Positions 1 to 11,437 of a stretch of DNA of 64,000 bases are shown here, piece after piece. Position numbers and translations under genes: made by a program. Below the pieces are notes generated by a model. The model worked only from the letters and a program-made list of their open reading frames with translations, had not been told where the DNA came from and did no database searches. Each line of letters begins with the position of its first letter. Within the stretch, counting starts at the first letter, position 1. This DNA comes from Chlorocebus sabaeus. Lineage: Eukaryota; Chordata; Mammalia; Primates; Cercopithecidae. The stretch covers positions 67,746,816-67,810,815 of the forward strand of contig NC_132919.1 in NCBI RefSeq assembly GCF_047675955.1, written 5' to 3'.

Positions 1-112
1 GATGGAGTTTGACCTTGTTGACCAGGCTGATCTCGAACTCCTGACCTTGTGATCTGCCCGCCTCGGCCTCCCAAAGTGCTGGGTTTACAGGCATGAGCCA
101 CTGCGCCTGGTC
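1..112 (-). mobile_element. Alu, partial, cut by the window edge
   Basis: Reverse-strand Alu end, from 'accaggctgatctcgaac' to 'gagccactgcgcctgg'. Confidence 0.85.
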
Positions 113-114
113 TA

Positions 115-246
115 AATTTTTTTTTTTTTGTAGAGACGGAGTCTTACTATGTGGCCCAGGATGGTCTCTAACTCCTGGGCTCAAGCAATCCTCCTTGCTT
201 GACTTCTCAAAGTATTGAAATTACAGGTAGGAGCCACTGGCCCAGT
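115..246 (-). mobile_element. Old Alu monomer-like fragment
   Basis: Poly(T) then 'tagagacggagtcttac' with half-length Alu body; divergent, possibly FLAM. Confidence 0.7.
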
Positions 247-590
247 TTCTAAGTAAAGAAAACGTTTACTTAGGTAACGTTTCTAAGTAAAGAAAAACAT
301 CTATATTCTGTGGTCAGGGGTGGGGTAGTCTAGTAGAAACGACTTAGGAATGAACCAAGTAGATCATTCTTTAAAGTCATTAGACTTGCCAGATGTTAGT
401 TAACATCTCCCAGGTTTTTTTATTGTAGCTAACTAATGCTCATTGAATTATGGGATGAGATAAGGCAGGGGAAGGAGGGCAGTGTGACAAAGGGCCCATA
501 GAATATTTATGCCATTACATTAGGCTCTCACTTAATGTCGTTGATAGGTTCTTGGAAACTTCGACTTTATGTATTATTATTATTGTTTTT
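247..590. other. Unique intronic sequence
   Basis: Between Alus in the LSM12 intron; no exon or repeat recognised. Contains a short direct repeat, 'gtttctaagtaaagaaaa' near 246-262 and 280-297. Confidence 0.5.
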
Positions 591-596
591 TTATTT

Positions 597-722
597 ATTT
601 TTTTTGAGACGGAGTTTTGCTCTATCTCCCAGGCTGCAGTGCAGTAGCACTATCTCGGCTTACTGCAACCTCTTCCTCCCGGGTTCAAGCATTTCTCTGT
701 CTGAGCCACTGCACCTGACACA
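597..722 (-). mobile_element. Alu fragment with internal deletion
   Basis: 'gagacggagttttgctc' start, then a jump from the left-arm 'gcatttctctgtct' straight to 'gagccactgcacctgaca'. Confidence 0.8.
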
Positions 723-753
723 TTATTATTATTTTTTTTAAGACGGAGTCTCG

Positions 754-1042
754 GCCGGATGCGGTTGGCTCACGCTTGTAATCCCAACACTTTGGGAGGC
801 CGAGGTGGGCGGATCACGAGGTCGGGAGATTGAGACCATCCTGCCTAACATGGTGAAACCCCGTCTCTACTAAAAATACAAAAAATTAGCTGGGTGTGGT
901 GGCAGGCGCCTGTAGTCGAAGCTACTTGGGAGGCTGAGGCAGGAGAATGGCATGAACTTGGGAGGTGGAGCTTGTAGTGAGTTCGCACCACTGCAATCCA
1001 GCCTGGGCGACAGAGCGAGACTCCGTCTCAGAAAAAAAAAAG
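754..1042 (+). mobile_element. Alu, full length
   Basis: 'ggccggatgcggttggctc' start to poly(A) at 1032-1042. Confidence 0.9.
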
Positions 1043-1056
1043 ACAGAGTCTTATTA

Positions 1057-1362
1057 GCCGGGCATGGTGGCTCGCGCCTGTATTACTAGAACTTTGGGAG
1101 ACCAAGGCGGGCAAATTGCCTGAGCTCAGGAGTTCGACACCAGCCTGGGCAACATGGGGAAACCCTGTCTCTACTAAAATACAAAAAAAAAACAAAAACA
1201 TTAGCTGGGCATGGCAGCATGCACCTGTAGTCCCAGCCACTCAGGAGGCTGAGGGAGGAGAATTGCTTGAATCCGGGAGGCGGAGATTGCAGTGAGCCAA
1301 GATAGTGCCACTGCACTCCAGCCTGGCGACAGAGCGAGACTCCGTCTCAAAAAAAAAAAAGA
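1057..1362 (+). mobile_element. Alu, full length
   Basis: 'gccgggcatggtggctcgc' start, poly(A) at 1350-1361. Confidence 0.9.
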
Positions 1363-1506
1363 GTCTCACTGTGTTGCCCAGGCTGGAGTACCATGGGGCG
1401 ATCTCAGCTCACTGCAGCCTCCGCCTCCTGTGCTTAAGCAGTTCTCCTGTCTCAGCCTCCCGAGTAGCTGGGAGTACAGGTGCGCCCCACCACGTCTGGC
1501 TTATTT

Positions 1507-1803
1507 TTTTATTTTTTTGAGACAGAGTTTCACTCTTGCTGCCCAGTCTAGAGTACAATGGCACGATTTCGGCTCACCGCAACCTCCACCTCCCGGGTTC
1601 AAGCGATTCTCCTGCCTCAGCCTCTGAAGTACCTGGGATTACAGGCATGCACCACCACACCTGGCTAATTTTGTATTTTTAGTAACAACAGGGTTTCTCC
1701 ATGTTGGTCAGACTGGTCTTGAACTCCCGACCTCAGGTGATTTGCGCATCTCAGCCTCCCAAAGTGCTAGGATTACAGGTGTGAGCCACTGCACCGGGCC
1801 AGG
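1507..1803 (-). mobile_element. Alu, full length
   Basis: T-run then 'gagacagagtttcactc', ending 'gccactgcaccgggcc'. Confidence 0.9.
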
Positions 1804-1806
1804 GTT

Positions 1807-2112
1807 TTTTTTTTTTTTTTTTCTTCTGTTTTTGGAGACAGAGTTTTCCTTTGTCACCAAGGCTGGAGTGCAGTGGTGAAATCTCAGCTTACTGCAACCT
1901 CCACCTCCTGAGTTCAAGCAGTTCTTCTGCCTCAGCCTCCTGAGTAGCTGGGACCACAGGTGCACGCCACCATGCCTGGCTAATTTTTGTATTTTCAGTA
2001 GAGATGGGCTTTTACCATATTGGCCAGGCTGGTGAAACTCCTGACCTCGTGATCTGCCTACCTTGGCCTCCCAAAGTGCTAAAATTACAGGCGTGAGCCA
2101 CTGCGCCCAGCC
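1807..2112 (-). mobile_element. Alu, full length
   Basis: Poly(T) at 1804-1821, 'gagacagagttttcc', ends 'gagccactgcgcccagcc'. Confidence 0.9.
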
Positions 2113-2248
2113 AATTTTTTGTATTTTTTGTAGAAACGGGGTTTCACCATGTTGGCCAGGCTGTCTTCGAACTCCTGACCTCAAGAGATCCACCCACCTC
2201 TGTCTCCCAAAGTGCTGGGATTACAGGCATGAGCCACTGCGCCCGGCC
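2113..2248 (-). mobile_element. Alu half element
   Basis: Only the 'tttgtattttttgtagaaacgg' to 'gccactgcgcccggcc' half. Probably the rest of an older Alu into which the 1507-2112 copies went. Confidence 0.75.
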
Positions 2249-2301
2249 CCCCCAACATTTTTTCTTCCCTCATCAATGTTGTAAGAAAATAATGTTGAAT
2301 G

Positions 2302-2618
2302 GCCAGGCACAGTGACTCACGCCTGTAATCCAGCACTTTGGGAGGCTGAGACCGCGGATCACGAGGTCGGGAGATTGAGGCCATCCTGGCTAACATGGTG
2401 AAACCCCATCCCTACTAAAAATACCAAAAAAAAAAAAAAATAGCTGTGCATGGGTGGTACGTATGGCCTGTAGTCCCAGCTACTCGGGAGGCTGAGGCGG
2501 GAGAATGGTGTAAAAGTCGGGAGGCGGAGCTTGCAGTGAGCCAATATTGCGCCACTGCACTCCAGCCTGGGAGACAGCGAGACTCCATCTCAAAAAAAAA
2601 AAAGAAAGAAACAAAGAA
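2302..2618 (+). mobile_element. Alu with target-site duplication
   Basis: Full Alu with an A-rich tail; flanked by 'aataatgttgaat' (2289) and 'aatgatgttgaat' (2619). Confidence 0.9.
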
Positions 2619-2631
2619 AATGATGTTGAAT

Positions 2632-3019
2632 GAAATGACATTGTTTGAGGAACTGGTATATTTTGTCAGTGTTCCCTAGCTTTGCATCCGACATTCAGAG
2701 ATTGGAACTTACCAGCCAAAGACTGGGGAAAATCAGAATTATACTGGATACCGTTAATATGTAATATCATTAAAAGATGTTTTTAAGAGACTTCTGGTGA
2801 CACCAGAATTAACATTTATTTCCAAGGCGGCGTTATCAAGTGGCATAGTTAGTTGAACACTTGCCTGAGTCGTGGAGGTTAGATTGAGTAGTCACAGAAC
2901 TGAAGTGTCTGTGCTTTCCACCACTGAGTCACTTAGGAAGGGACTTGTTGACACAGCCAAGCCCAATGGATGTATTCATTTGTTTGGATGAGTACATGCA
3001 ATGTATCAAATGATAAAGT
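2632..3019. other. Unique intronic sequence
   Basis: LSM12 intron; no exon or known repeat seen. Confidence 0.5.
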
Positions 3020-3317
3020 CTTTTTTTTTTTTTTGAGATGGAGTTTCGCTCTTGTTGCCCAGGCTGGAATGCAGTGGCATGATCTTGGCTCACTGTAACC
3101 TCTGCCTCCCGGATTCAAGTGATTCTCTCCTGCCCCAGCCACTCGAGTAGCTGGGATTACAGGCATGCGCCACCACGCCTGGCTAATTTTGTATTTTTAG
3201 TGGAGACCGGCTTTCTCCATGTTGGTCAGGCTGGTCTCAAATTCCCGACCTCAGGTTATCCGCCTGCCTAGGCCTCCCAAAGTGTGGGATAACAGGCGTG
3301 AGCCACCGTGCCCAGTG
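3020..3317 (-). mobile_element. Alu, full length
   Basis: Poly(T), 'gagatggagtttcgctc', ends 'gagccaccgtgcccag'. Confidence 0.9.
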
Positions 3318-3699
3318 ATATGTTAAGTCTTATTACTTTGATGAGTTGGAGAATACTTTTCTAGAGTAGCTGTTAGAGGAAAGGGATGGTCAGTATAAAA
3401 AGAGACAAAGCATGGAAAATAGAAATACACAGGTAATACAGAGTTTGGGCAGTCACCTCCCTTACCAAACCAAGGACTGATCTGTTAGCTTCTTTTATCC
3501 ATTTATTATCCATTGATTCATTATTAACAAATAGAAAGTGATCAGATGGAACCAGGAAGAAGAGATTCAAAGGACTTATCCTTGGCTCCCAGTAATAAAT
3601 TAGTTTGCTGCCATTGAATTAAAATGATTATCTGGAAATAGATCTGGGAATAGAGGGGCCTGGTAAAGCTGAGAAGGTGGAAAAGTCACAAGGTTCACT
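3318..3699. other. Unique intronic sequence
   Basis: No exon or repeat recognised. Confidence 0.5.
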
Positions 3700-4017
3700 T
3701 TTTTTTATTATTTTTTTTGAGACAGAGTCTTGCTCTGTTGCTCAGGCTGGAGTGCAGTGACGTGATCATAGTTCACTGCAGCCTCAACCTCCCAATCTCA
3801 AGCAGTCCTTCTCCTTACCCTCTTGAGTAACCGGGACTACAGGTGTGTGCCACCGCATCCAGCTAATTAAAAAAAAATTATTTTTTTGTCTGGGGGGACT
3901 AGAGACATGGTCTCGCTCTGTTGCCCATGCTGGTCTCAAACTCCTGGCCTCAAGTGTTTCTCCCACCTCAGCCTCCCAAAGTGGTGGGATTATGGGAGTA
4001 AGCTACTGCGCCCAGCC
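3700..4017 (-). mobile_element. Alu (old)
   Basis: 'gagacagagtcttgctctg' to 'gctactgcgcccagcc'; divergent, with 'gtgatcatagttcactgc' of older subfamilies. Confidence 0.88.
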
Positions 4018-4026
4018 AGAGTTCAC

Positions 4027-4326
4027 TTTTTTTTTTTTTTTTTTTTAAAAAGACGGAGTTTTTTTACTCTTGTTCCCCAGACTGGGGAACCTCTGCCTCC
4101 CGGTTTCAAGTGATTCTGCTGCCTCAGCCTCCTGAGTAGCTGGGATTATAGGCATGCGCCACCACACCCAGCTAATTTTTTTTTTTTTTTTTTTTTTGTA
4201 TTTTTAGTAGAGACGGGGTTTCTCCGTGTTGGTCAGGCTGATCTCAAACTCCTGACCTCAGGTGATCTGCCCACCTCAGCCTCCCAAAGTGCTGGGATTA
4301 CAGGCATGAGCCACCACGCCCTACCC
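4027..4326 (-). mobile_element. Alu
   Basis: Poly(T), A-run, 'gacggagtttttttactc', ends 'gagccaccacgccc'. A part of the left arm is missing. Confidence 0.88.
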
Positions 4327-4550
4327 AGGGTACCTTTAGGTATCATGTCACATTGAGGGAAGAATTTGTTTTTTTGAATTCTACCAGTTTCACAGCTAAA
4401 ATTCAGTATAACCCTATGGCTTTCTGGTGATTTGAGGGTTAAACCCAAGTATCAGTAAATTCCTGGGGTTGATGTGATAATTATTGCATTGTGGCCTATG
4501 TTTGTGGACATAGCCTATTAGCAGGGCTCTTGGTTATATCTATCTATTTA

Positions 4551-4858
4551 TATATATTTTTGAGACAGGGTCTTACTCTGTCACCCAGGCTAGAGTGCCG
4601 TGGTATGATCTCTGCCCACTGCAACCTCCACCTCCTGTGCTAAAGTAATTCTGCCTCAGCCTCCTGAGTAGCTGGGACTACAGGCACACGCCACCATGCC
4701 TGGCTAATTTTTTTTTTTGTTTTGTTTTGGTATTTTTGGTAGGGACGGGGCTTCACCATGTTGCCTAGGCTGGTCTTGAACTCCTGAGCTCAGATGATCC
4801 ACCCTCCTCAGCTTCTGAAAGTGCTTGTATTACAGGCATGAGCTACTGCACCTGGCCC
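4551..4858 (-). mobile_element. Alu
   Basis: 'gagacagggtcttactctg' to 'gagctactgcacctggcc'. Confidence 0.88.
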
Positions 4859-5085
4859 TTGGTAACATCTTGACCCTAATGTGTTGAGGTGTGAACATGT
4901 CCAGTAAAGTCAGAGCTGGCCTGGCCAGCCTATGTTTAGCTATGTATATTTTAGTAGGAAGTAGAAGGTATGTGAATGTGGGAAGGAAGAACCACTTGTC
5001 TGAGGCAAGCAAATTTTTGCTACAGATAGTTTTTCTGGCTTCTAGAGGCTATAACCTCATGATTAACTGGGTTAGAAAATGTTTC

Positions 5086-5408
5086 TGGCTGAGTGCAGTG
5101 GCTCACACCTGTAATCCCAGCACTTTGGGAGGCCGAGGCGGGCACATCACAAGGTCAGGAGTTCGAGACCAGTCTGGCCAATATGGTGAAAATACTAAAA
5201 ATAGAAAAGTACTCTACTAAAAATAGAAAAATTAGCCAGGCGTAGTGTCACACGCCTATAGTCCCAGCTACTCAGGAGGCTGAGGCAGGAGAATCACTTG
5301 AACCCGGAGGCAGAGGTTGCAGTGAGCTGAGATTGCACCACTGCACTCCAGCCTGGGCGACAGTGAGACTCTGTCTGAAAATTAAAGAAGGAAAAAGAAA
5401 AAGAAAAT
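5086..5408 (+). mobile_element. Alu
   Basis: 'ggctgagtgcagtggctc' start, A-rich tail with 'gaaaaagaaa' units; a local copy of 'tactctactaaaaatag' in the middle. Confidence 0.88.
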
Positions 5409-5577
5409 ATTGCCAAGGCCACAGTCCCTGATGAGAGTCCACGGGTAAAACTTGCACCTGGCTTTGAGCAAGCAGCTGTTTCATCATAGAAGTGTCATGA
5501 AGATACAGGTGGGAGATGGAGAGGAAGAGCCTCAGAAAGGTGGAATAATTTATTGCCATTTAAAACATCACTGACTT

Positions 5578-5869
5578 GCTAGGTGTGGTGACTCATACCT
5601 GTAGTCCCAGCGCTATGGGAGGCTGAGGTGGGTAGATTGCTTGAGGCCAGGAGGTCAAAACCAGCTTGGGCAACATAGACCCTGTCTGTACAAAAAATAC
5701 AAAATTAGCCAGGCGTAATGGTATGCCTGTGGTCCCAGCTACTTTGGAGACTGAGGTGGGAGGATCACTTGAACCTGGGGAGGTCAAGACTTCAGTGAGC
5801 TGCAATCATGTCACTGCACTCCAGCCTGGGTGACAGAGTGAGACCCTGTCTAAAAACAAGAACAACAAA
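5578..5869 (+). mobile_element. Alu (old)
   Basis: 'gctaggtgtggtgactc' to 'gtctaaaaacaagaacaaca'. Confidence 0.87.
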
Positions 5870-6804
5870 ACCCACTGGCTTTTTGAAGTCAGATTCAGTG
5901 GCATTCAATCTTTGGGGTCAACCTCACAGAATCACGATGGGGGTACAGTGCTGCAGGGTAGAACTCGTGACTCGGTTCAGGTTATAGTGCATGACAGTCT
6001 GCTGACACAGTGGGGCTCTTGTTAAGCCAAGAGTTTAGTTCCCAAGGGGATCTTCTTGGCCTCATAGGACATGGAAGTGGGGAGTAGGAGAATTGTTGTC
6101 CTCCTGAAAAGATAAATTGCTGAGCCCAGGTGAGTCTGGCAGAGTTGTGCCATAGGTGTGTTGTTGTAGCCACCTCTGCACCCTACCCTTGACGTGGAGA
6201 CAGTTCAAAATAAGGACATTAGGGTGGGTCAGTGGTTGTATTTGCTCCAGTATTAAGGGAAGGGTATTCTAACGAAAACTTTTTCTGGCAGAGAACAGGC
6301 TTGGGGTGGGATAGGGGAACCAAACAAGTGATAGAGTCAAATTCTGGCAATGGAATTTTAAGACTAGCTCAGGTAAATATCAGAAACTACCCTGGAGACT
6401 GAAGCAAATTCTACTTGAGCTGGAAATTAAAGGGTCTACACATTATGCTAAAAGTATGGTGGAGTAAGATATAGGGATTTTGAAGAACAGCTGTGTTTTT
6501 CCAACTGTGCTGTTAATGAATGTGTGACCTCTCATTAGTCCCTTAACCTCTGGGAACTGTTTTATGATCGGTCCTCTGAATCTTTGATAGTCATTGTTTC
6601 TTCTCCTTTTTTCTGCCTTCCCTCTTGCATTCTCTCCCTTCAAGGTGCTGGGAAATGCCAGGATGATTAAGACACTGCTCTTGCCCTCCAGAGTCTCACA
6701 TTTGTTGGGAGTGGTGAGGGACAGCAGCATCTAATTCAGTGATAACAATATGGTGAGACCTGCTCTGCATTAGTGGTCATATGTGCAAGGTACATGAGAG
6801 CATA
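5870..6804. other. Unique intronic sequence
   Basis: About 0.9 kb without Alu. No LSM12 exon, RNA gene or known repeat recognised. Confidence 0.5.
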
Positions 6805-7023
6805 GAGCAGGGAAGAACAAACTTTTTCTATAAAGGGCCAGATAGTAAATCTTTTAGGCTATGTTGGCTATATGGTCTTGGTCACATCTACTTGACCTTG
6901 CCTTTGTAGCAAAGCAGCCCTAGACAACGTGTAAACAAGTGGGCATAGCTGTGTTCCAATAAAACTTATCTAAGACAAGGGTTGGCTGAATTTGCCTACA
7001 GGAGGCAGTTTGCCAACCTTTGG
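6805..7023 (+). mobile_element. MER5-like hAT-Charlie DNA transposon relic
   Basis: Holds 'actttttctataaagggcca', 'gtagcaaagcagcccta' and 'tgttccaataaaactt', hallmarks of this non-autonomous family. The end 'tttgccaacctttgg' mirrors the start. Confidence 0.7.
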
Positions 7024-7287
7024 TATAGAGTAGTGAGCATTTTAGGGAAGACACTTCAGATGTGACAATGGAGGAGGGGCTTGAAAAATAAATGGCAATG
7101 ATTCAGAGAAAGGGAAGGAAAAGGAAGGGATCAAGCTGATTTGGAAGGCTCAGTTTACCCACCTCTGCAATTTAGAACCTGATGCTTTTCTGTTGAGCTG
7201 AACTGGAGGTTGTTCTTAAAAAGGAGGGAAGAGACTATTGAAGAACAGTATTTATTTTTCAGACAGCATGTAGCATGTTGTTTATTT

Positions 7288-7334
7288 ATATTTTTAAGAC
7301 AGAGTTTCGCTCTTGTGGCCCAGGCCGGAGTGGT
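7288..7334 (-). mobile_element. Short Alu fragment
   Basis: 'aagacagagtttcgctcttg' and 'gcccaggccggagtgg' only; the next Alu follows after an AT-rich stretch. Confidence 0.7.
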
Positions 7335-7357
7335 GATTTATTTATTTATATATATAT

Positions 7358-7643
7358 TTTTAAGATAGAGTTTGGGTCTTGTCACCCAGGCTGGAGTTCA
7401 ATGGCACGGTCTCAGCTCATTGCAACCTCCACCTCCTGGCTTCAAGTGATTCTCCTGCCTCAGCCTCCCAAGTAGCTGGGATTATAGGTACCCACCACCA
7501 CGCCTGCCTAATTTTTGTAATTTTAGTAAAGATGGGGTTTCATCATGTTAGGCAGGCTGGTCTCGAACTCCAGACCTCACATGATCCACCCGCCTCAGCC
7601 TCCAAAAGTGCTGGGATTACAAGTGTGAGCCACCACACCTGGC
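7358..7643 (-). mobile_element. Alu
   Basis: 'aagatagagtttgggtc' to 'gagccaccacacctggcc'. Confidence 0.88.
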
Positions 7644-7645
7644 CT

Positions 7646-7870
7646 GTTTTTTTTTTTTTTTTTAAAGACAAGGCCTCACTGTTGTCCAGGCTAGTGTGCA
7701 GTGGTTTGAACATGGCTTGCAGCAGCCTTGACATCCTGGGCTCAAGCGATCCTCCCACTTCAGCCTTTCAAGTAGCTGAGACTACAGGTGCATGCCACCA
7801 CACCTGGCTGATTTTTTAAAATTTTTATTTTTTTGCAGAGAGAGGGTCTCACTGTGTTGCCCAGACTGGG
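7646..7870 (-). mobile_element. Old Alu, truncated
   Basis: Poly(T), 'aaagacaaggcctcact', left part up to 'gtgttgcccagactggg'. Confidence 0.8.
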
Positions 7871-8010
7871 TTCAGTTTATTTTTCTTTTTAAATTTAGAG
7901 ACAGGGACCTGCTCTGTTGCCCAGACTGGGTTGCAGTGACATGATCATAGCTCACTGCAGCCTTGACCACCTCGGCTCCAGCGTGCACAACTGTGCCTGG
8001 CTAATTTAAA

Positions 8011-8294
8011 CTTTTTTTTTTTTTTTTTTTTGAGACGGAGTCTCGCTGTGTCACCCAGGCTGGAGTGCTCACTACAAGCTCCGCCTCCCGGGTTTACGCC
8101 ATTCTCCTGCCTCAACCTCCGAGTAGCTGGGACTACAGGCGCCCGCCACCACGCCCGGCTAGTTTTTTGTATTTTTAGTAGAGACGGGGTTTCACCATGT
8201 TAGCCAGGATGGTCTCGATCTCCTGACCTCGTGATCCACCCGCCTCGGCCTCCCAAAGTGCTGGGATTACAGGCTTGAGCCACCGCGCCCGGCT
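8011..8294 (-). mobile_element. Young AluY, full length
   Basis: Long poly(T), 'gagacggagtctcgctgtg', 'gcgcccgccaccacgcccggctagttttt'-type variants, ends 'gagccaccgcgcccgg'. Confidence 0.9.
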
Positions 8295-8589
8295 AAACTT
8301 TTTTTTTGAGACGGAGTCTGGCTCTGTCGCCCCTGCTGGAGTGCAGTGGCCAGATCTCAGCTCACTGCAAGCTCCGCCTCCTGGGTTTACGCCATTCTCC
8401 TGCCTCAGCGTCCCGAGTAGCTGGGACTACAGGCACCCGCCACCTCGCCCGACTAGTTTTTTGTATTTTTTAGTAGAGACTGGGTTTCACCGTGTTAGCC
8501 AGGATGGTCTCGATCTCCTGACCTCGTGATCCGCCCGTCTCGGCCTCCCAAAGTGCTGGGATTACAGGCTTGAGCCACCGCGCCCGGCC
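8295..8589 (-). mobile_element. Young AluY with monkey-type variants
   Basis: 'gacggagtctggctctg', 'agtggccagatctcagctc', 'gggtttacgccattctcc' and 'gcccgtctcggcctccc' are the reverse of the cercopithecid-type changes. Confidence 0.9.
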
Positions 8590-8603
8590 GGCTAATTTAA
8601 ACT

Positions 8604-8895
8604 TTTAAAATTTTTTCTAAGATGGAGTCTTTCTCTGTCACCCGGGCTGGAGTGCAGTAGCATCATCTTGGCTCATTGCTACCTCTGCCTCCCCGGTTCA
8701 AAAATTCTCTTGCCTCAGCCTCCCAGGTAGCTGGGATTACAGGCACATGCCACCATATTCAGCTGATTTTTGTATTTTTAGTAGAGATGAGGTTTTGTTG
8801 GCCATGCTGGTCTTGAACTCCTGACCTCAAGTGATCCACCCGCCTCGGCCTCTCAAAGTGCTGGGATTATAAGTGTGAACCACTGTGCCTGTCCT
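8604..8895 (-). mobile_element. Alu, full length
   Basis: 'aagatggagtctttctctg' to 'gaaccactgtgcctgtcc'. Confidence 0.87.
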
Positions 8896-9160
8896 AAAAT
8901 TTTTTTTGGTAGAGTCAGAGGCCTTGCTATGTTGCCCAGTCTGGTCTTGCAGCCCTGGACTCAAGCCGTCCTCCTGTCTTGGTCTCCTAAAGTGTTAGAG
9001 TTACAGGTATGAGCCACTAATCCTGGCCTGATTCAGTATTTTGATTCATTGTTATTTATTTACTCTTATGTATTCTAGGACATAACTTCAAGTAGAGTAT
9101 TGTATTTTTTTAGTTCTTAACTGTCCAATTTGTAGGGAACAGTATATGTATATGTTTTTT

Positions 9161-10164
9161 CCCGAGACAGGGTCTTACTCTGTCACTCAGATTGGAGTGC
9201 AGTGGTGCAATCTCACCTCACTGCCACCTCCTCCTCCTAGGCACAAGCTAGGCTCCCGAGTAGCTGGGACCAGAGGAACACGCCACCACACCCAGCTAAT
9301 TTTTTTTTTTTTTTTTGATACGAAGTCTCGCTCTGTTGCCAGGCTGGAGCGCAGTGGCACGATCTTGGCCCACTGCACCCTCCGCCTCCTACGTTCAAGC
9401 AGTTCTCCTGCCTCAGCAGTAGCTAGGACTATAGATGCCTGCCACTATGCCTGGCTAATTTTTTTTTTTTTTGAGACGGAATCTCGCTCTGTCGCCCAGC
9501 CTGGAGTGTGGTGACCGGATCTCAGCTCTCTGCAAGCTCCACCTCCAGGGTTTAGCCATTCTCCTGCCTCAGCCTCCTGAGTAGTTGGGACTACAGGCGC
9601 CCGCCACCTCGCCCGGCTAGTTGTTTGTATTTTTTAGTAGAGATGGGTCTAGATTAGATTAGCCAGGATGGTCTCGATCTCCTGACCTTGTGATCCACCC
9701 GTCTCGGCTTTCCAAAGTGCTGGGATTACAGGCTTGAGCCACCACGCCCAGCCACTTTTTGTATTTTTAGTAGAGATGGGGTTTCACCATATTGGCCAGG
9801 CTGGTCTCGAACTCCTGACCTTGTGATCTGCCCTCCTCTGCCTCCCAAAGTGCTGGGATTACAGGTGTGAGCCACCGCTCCTAGCCAATTTTTGTATTTT
9901 TAGTAGAGAGGGGGTTTCACCATGTTGGCCACGATGGTCTCGATCTCTTGATCTCATGATCCGCCTGCCTCAGCCTCCCAAAATGTTGGGATTTCAAGTG
10001 TGAGCCACTATGCCCAGCCCCACAGCTAATTTGTTAAAAAAATTTTTGTAGAGACAGGGTTTTGCCATGTTGCCCAGGCTGGTCTCAAACCCCTGAGCTC
10101 AAAGTATCCACCTGCCTGTCTCCCAAAGTGCTGGAGTTACGAGTGTGAGCTACCACGCCTATCC
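9161..10164 (-). mobile_element. Three Alus split and stacked around an inner Alu
   Basis: Two left arms (9161-9300, 9301-9456) precede a full inner Alu (9457-9752), and three right arms follow (9753-9886, 9887-10017, 10018-10164). Left arms end at 'ctaattttt' and right arms start at 'tttttgtattttta' or 'attttttgtagag', so each insertion hit the middle A-rich linker of the previous one. Confidence 0.75.
9457..9752 (-). mobile_element. Inner full-length young Alu of the stack
   Basis: 'gagacggaatctcgctctg' to 'gagccaccacgcccagcc'; carries 'tgaccggatctcagctc'. Confidence 0.88.
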
Positions 10165-10197
10165 AGAAACAGTATTTTATTGCAAATGTTCAGGCAC

Positions 10198-10503
10198 ACT
10201 CGGTGCAGTGGCTCACGCCTGTAATTCCAACACTTTGGGAGGCTGAGGTGGGCGAATCACTTGAGGTCAGGGGTTCGAGACCAGCTTGGCCAACAGGGTG
10301 AAACCCCATCTCTTCTCAAAATACAAAAATTAGCTGGGTGTTGTGGCACGTGCCTGTAATTCCAGCTACTCCGGAGGCTGAGGCAGGAGAATCACTTGAA
10401 CCCAGGAGGTGGAGGTTACAGTGAACCTAGATCACGCCACTAAACTCCAGCCTGAGTAACAGAGCGAGACTCTATCTCAAAAAAAATAGAAAAAAGAAAA
10501 AAG
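10198..10503 (+). mobile_element. Alu with target-site duplication
   Basis: Flanked by 'aaatgttcaggcaca' at 10183-10197 and 10504-10518. Confidence 0.93.
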
Positions 10504-10612
10504 AAATGTTCAGGCACAAACTTTCAGCTAGGAACAGTTGAGCTGGGGATGCTGATATTTGGAAGATATGTTTTTGAGAGCCTGTTTGTTGCTAGCTAAG
10601 AATGAAGGCTTT

Positions 10613-10918
10613 GGCCGGGTGTGGTGGCTCACGCCTGTAACCCCAACACTTTGGGAGGCCGAGGCGGGTGGATTACCTGAGGTCAGGAGTTTGAGACCAG
10701 CCTGGCAAACTCCCGTCTGGGGGCAGAACCCCGTCTGTACTAAAAAAAAAAATACAAAATTAGCTGGGCATGGTGTCACATGTCTGTAATCACAGCTACT
10801 TGGGAGGCTGAGGCAGGATAATTGCTTGCTTGAACCTGGGAGGTGGAGGTTGCCGTGAGCTGAGATCATGCCATTCCAGCCTGGGCAACAAGAGAGAAAC
10901 TCCATCTCAAAAAAATAA
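10613..10918 (+). mobile_element. Alu with target-site duplication
   Basis: Flanked by 'aagaatgaaggctttgg' and 'aagaatgaagactttcc'. An odd 'aactcccgtctgggggcag' replaces the usual text near 10709. Confidence 0.92.
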
Positions 10919-10934
10919 AAAGAATGAAGACTTT

Positions 10935-11437
10935 CCAAAAGCCTACCCCAGATTCGAAACATAGGGAACATGCAAGGGCCCTTACGATGACAGTTGTTCT
11001 TAGCCACTCTGGTCTGCCATCCCTTGACAGGCTTGAAGGCATCACAAACAGTTCCGGGCAGCAGCTGCAGTGTTTCCTAAGCCCTCTGTGAGGGCAGCTG
11101 GTTGGAAAACCCAAATACACAGAGAAGACAGACTGAGAGTGGCTCATTGGAGTCAGTAGGTCACACCCAGCAGGCTCCTCTCTGGTTTCTCTGCTTCCCT
11201 TGTTGTATCAGCTGTCTCAGCCTGTTAAATACTTGTAGTAGAAATCCCTCTGGATTCCCCACAGCACCTGTGCCTTCCTGGTCTGGGCATGTGGAAATAA
11301 GATGGCCCAGCTGGTGACTAAATAACAAGATGAAGTGCATGTTGCTTGGATTTTGTTCTTTTGGCTCCTCCCTTTTCCTTCCATGTCACTGCGTGCAGAC
11401 GAGATGTATGTCCTTGGTGTTCATTAAATCACTCACT
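10935..11437. other. Unique intronic sequence
   Basis: No exon or repeat recognised in about 0.5 kb. Confidence 0.5.

Larger units (their letters stand above)
730..1500 (-). mobile_element. Reverse Alu split by two forward Alus
   Basis: 'ttttttaagacggagtctc' at 735-753 and 'gagtctcactgtgttgcc' from 1362 are parts of one reverse Alu. Two forward Alus (754-1042 and 1057-1362) are inserted in its start, leaving repeated 'gagtct' sequence. Confidence 0.75.
7871..9028 (-). mobile_element. Old Alu broken by three nested Alus
   Basis: The host's left half is 7890-8010 and its right half 8896-9028. 'ggctaatttaaac' at 7998-8010 recurs at 8591-8603, the target-site copy left by the young insertions 8011-8589. 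Confidence 0.75.

Noticed and set aside
535..8529. Many open frames of 60-150 codons rich in 'SPRLECSG', 'AGVQWHDLGSLQ' or 'WLTPVIPALWEAE'
   Set aside because: These are the standard translations of Alu elements on either strand; the same words recur across the whole window.
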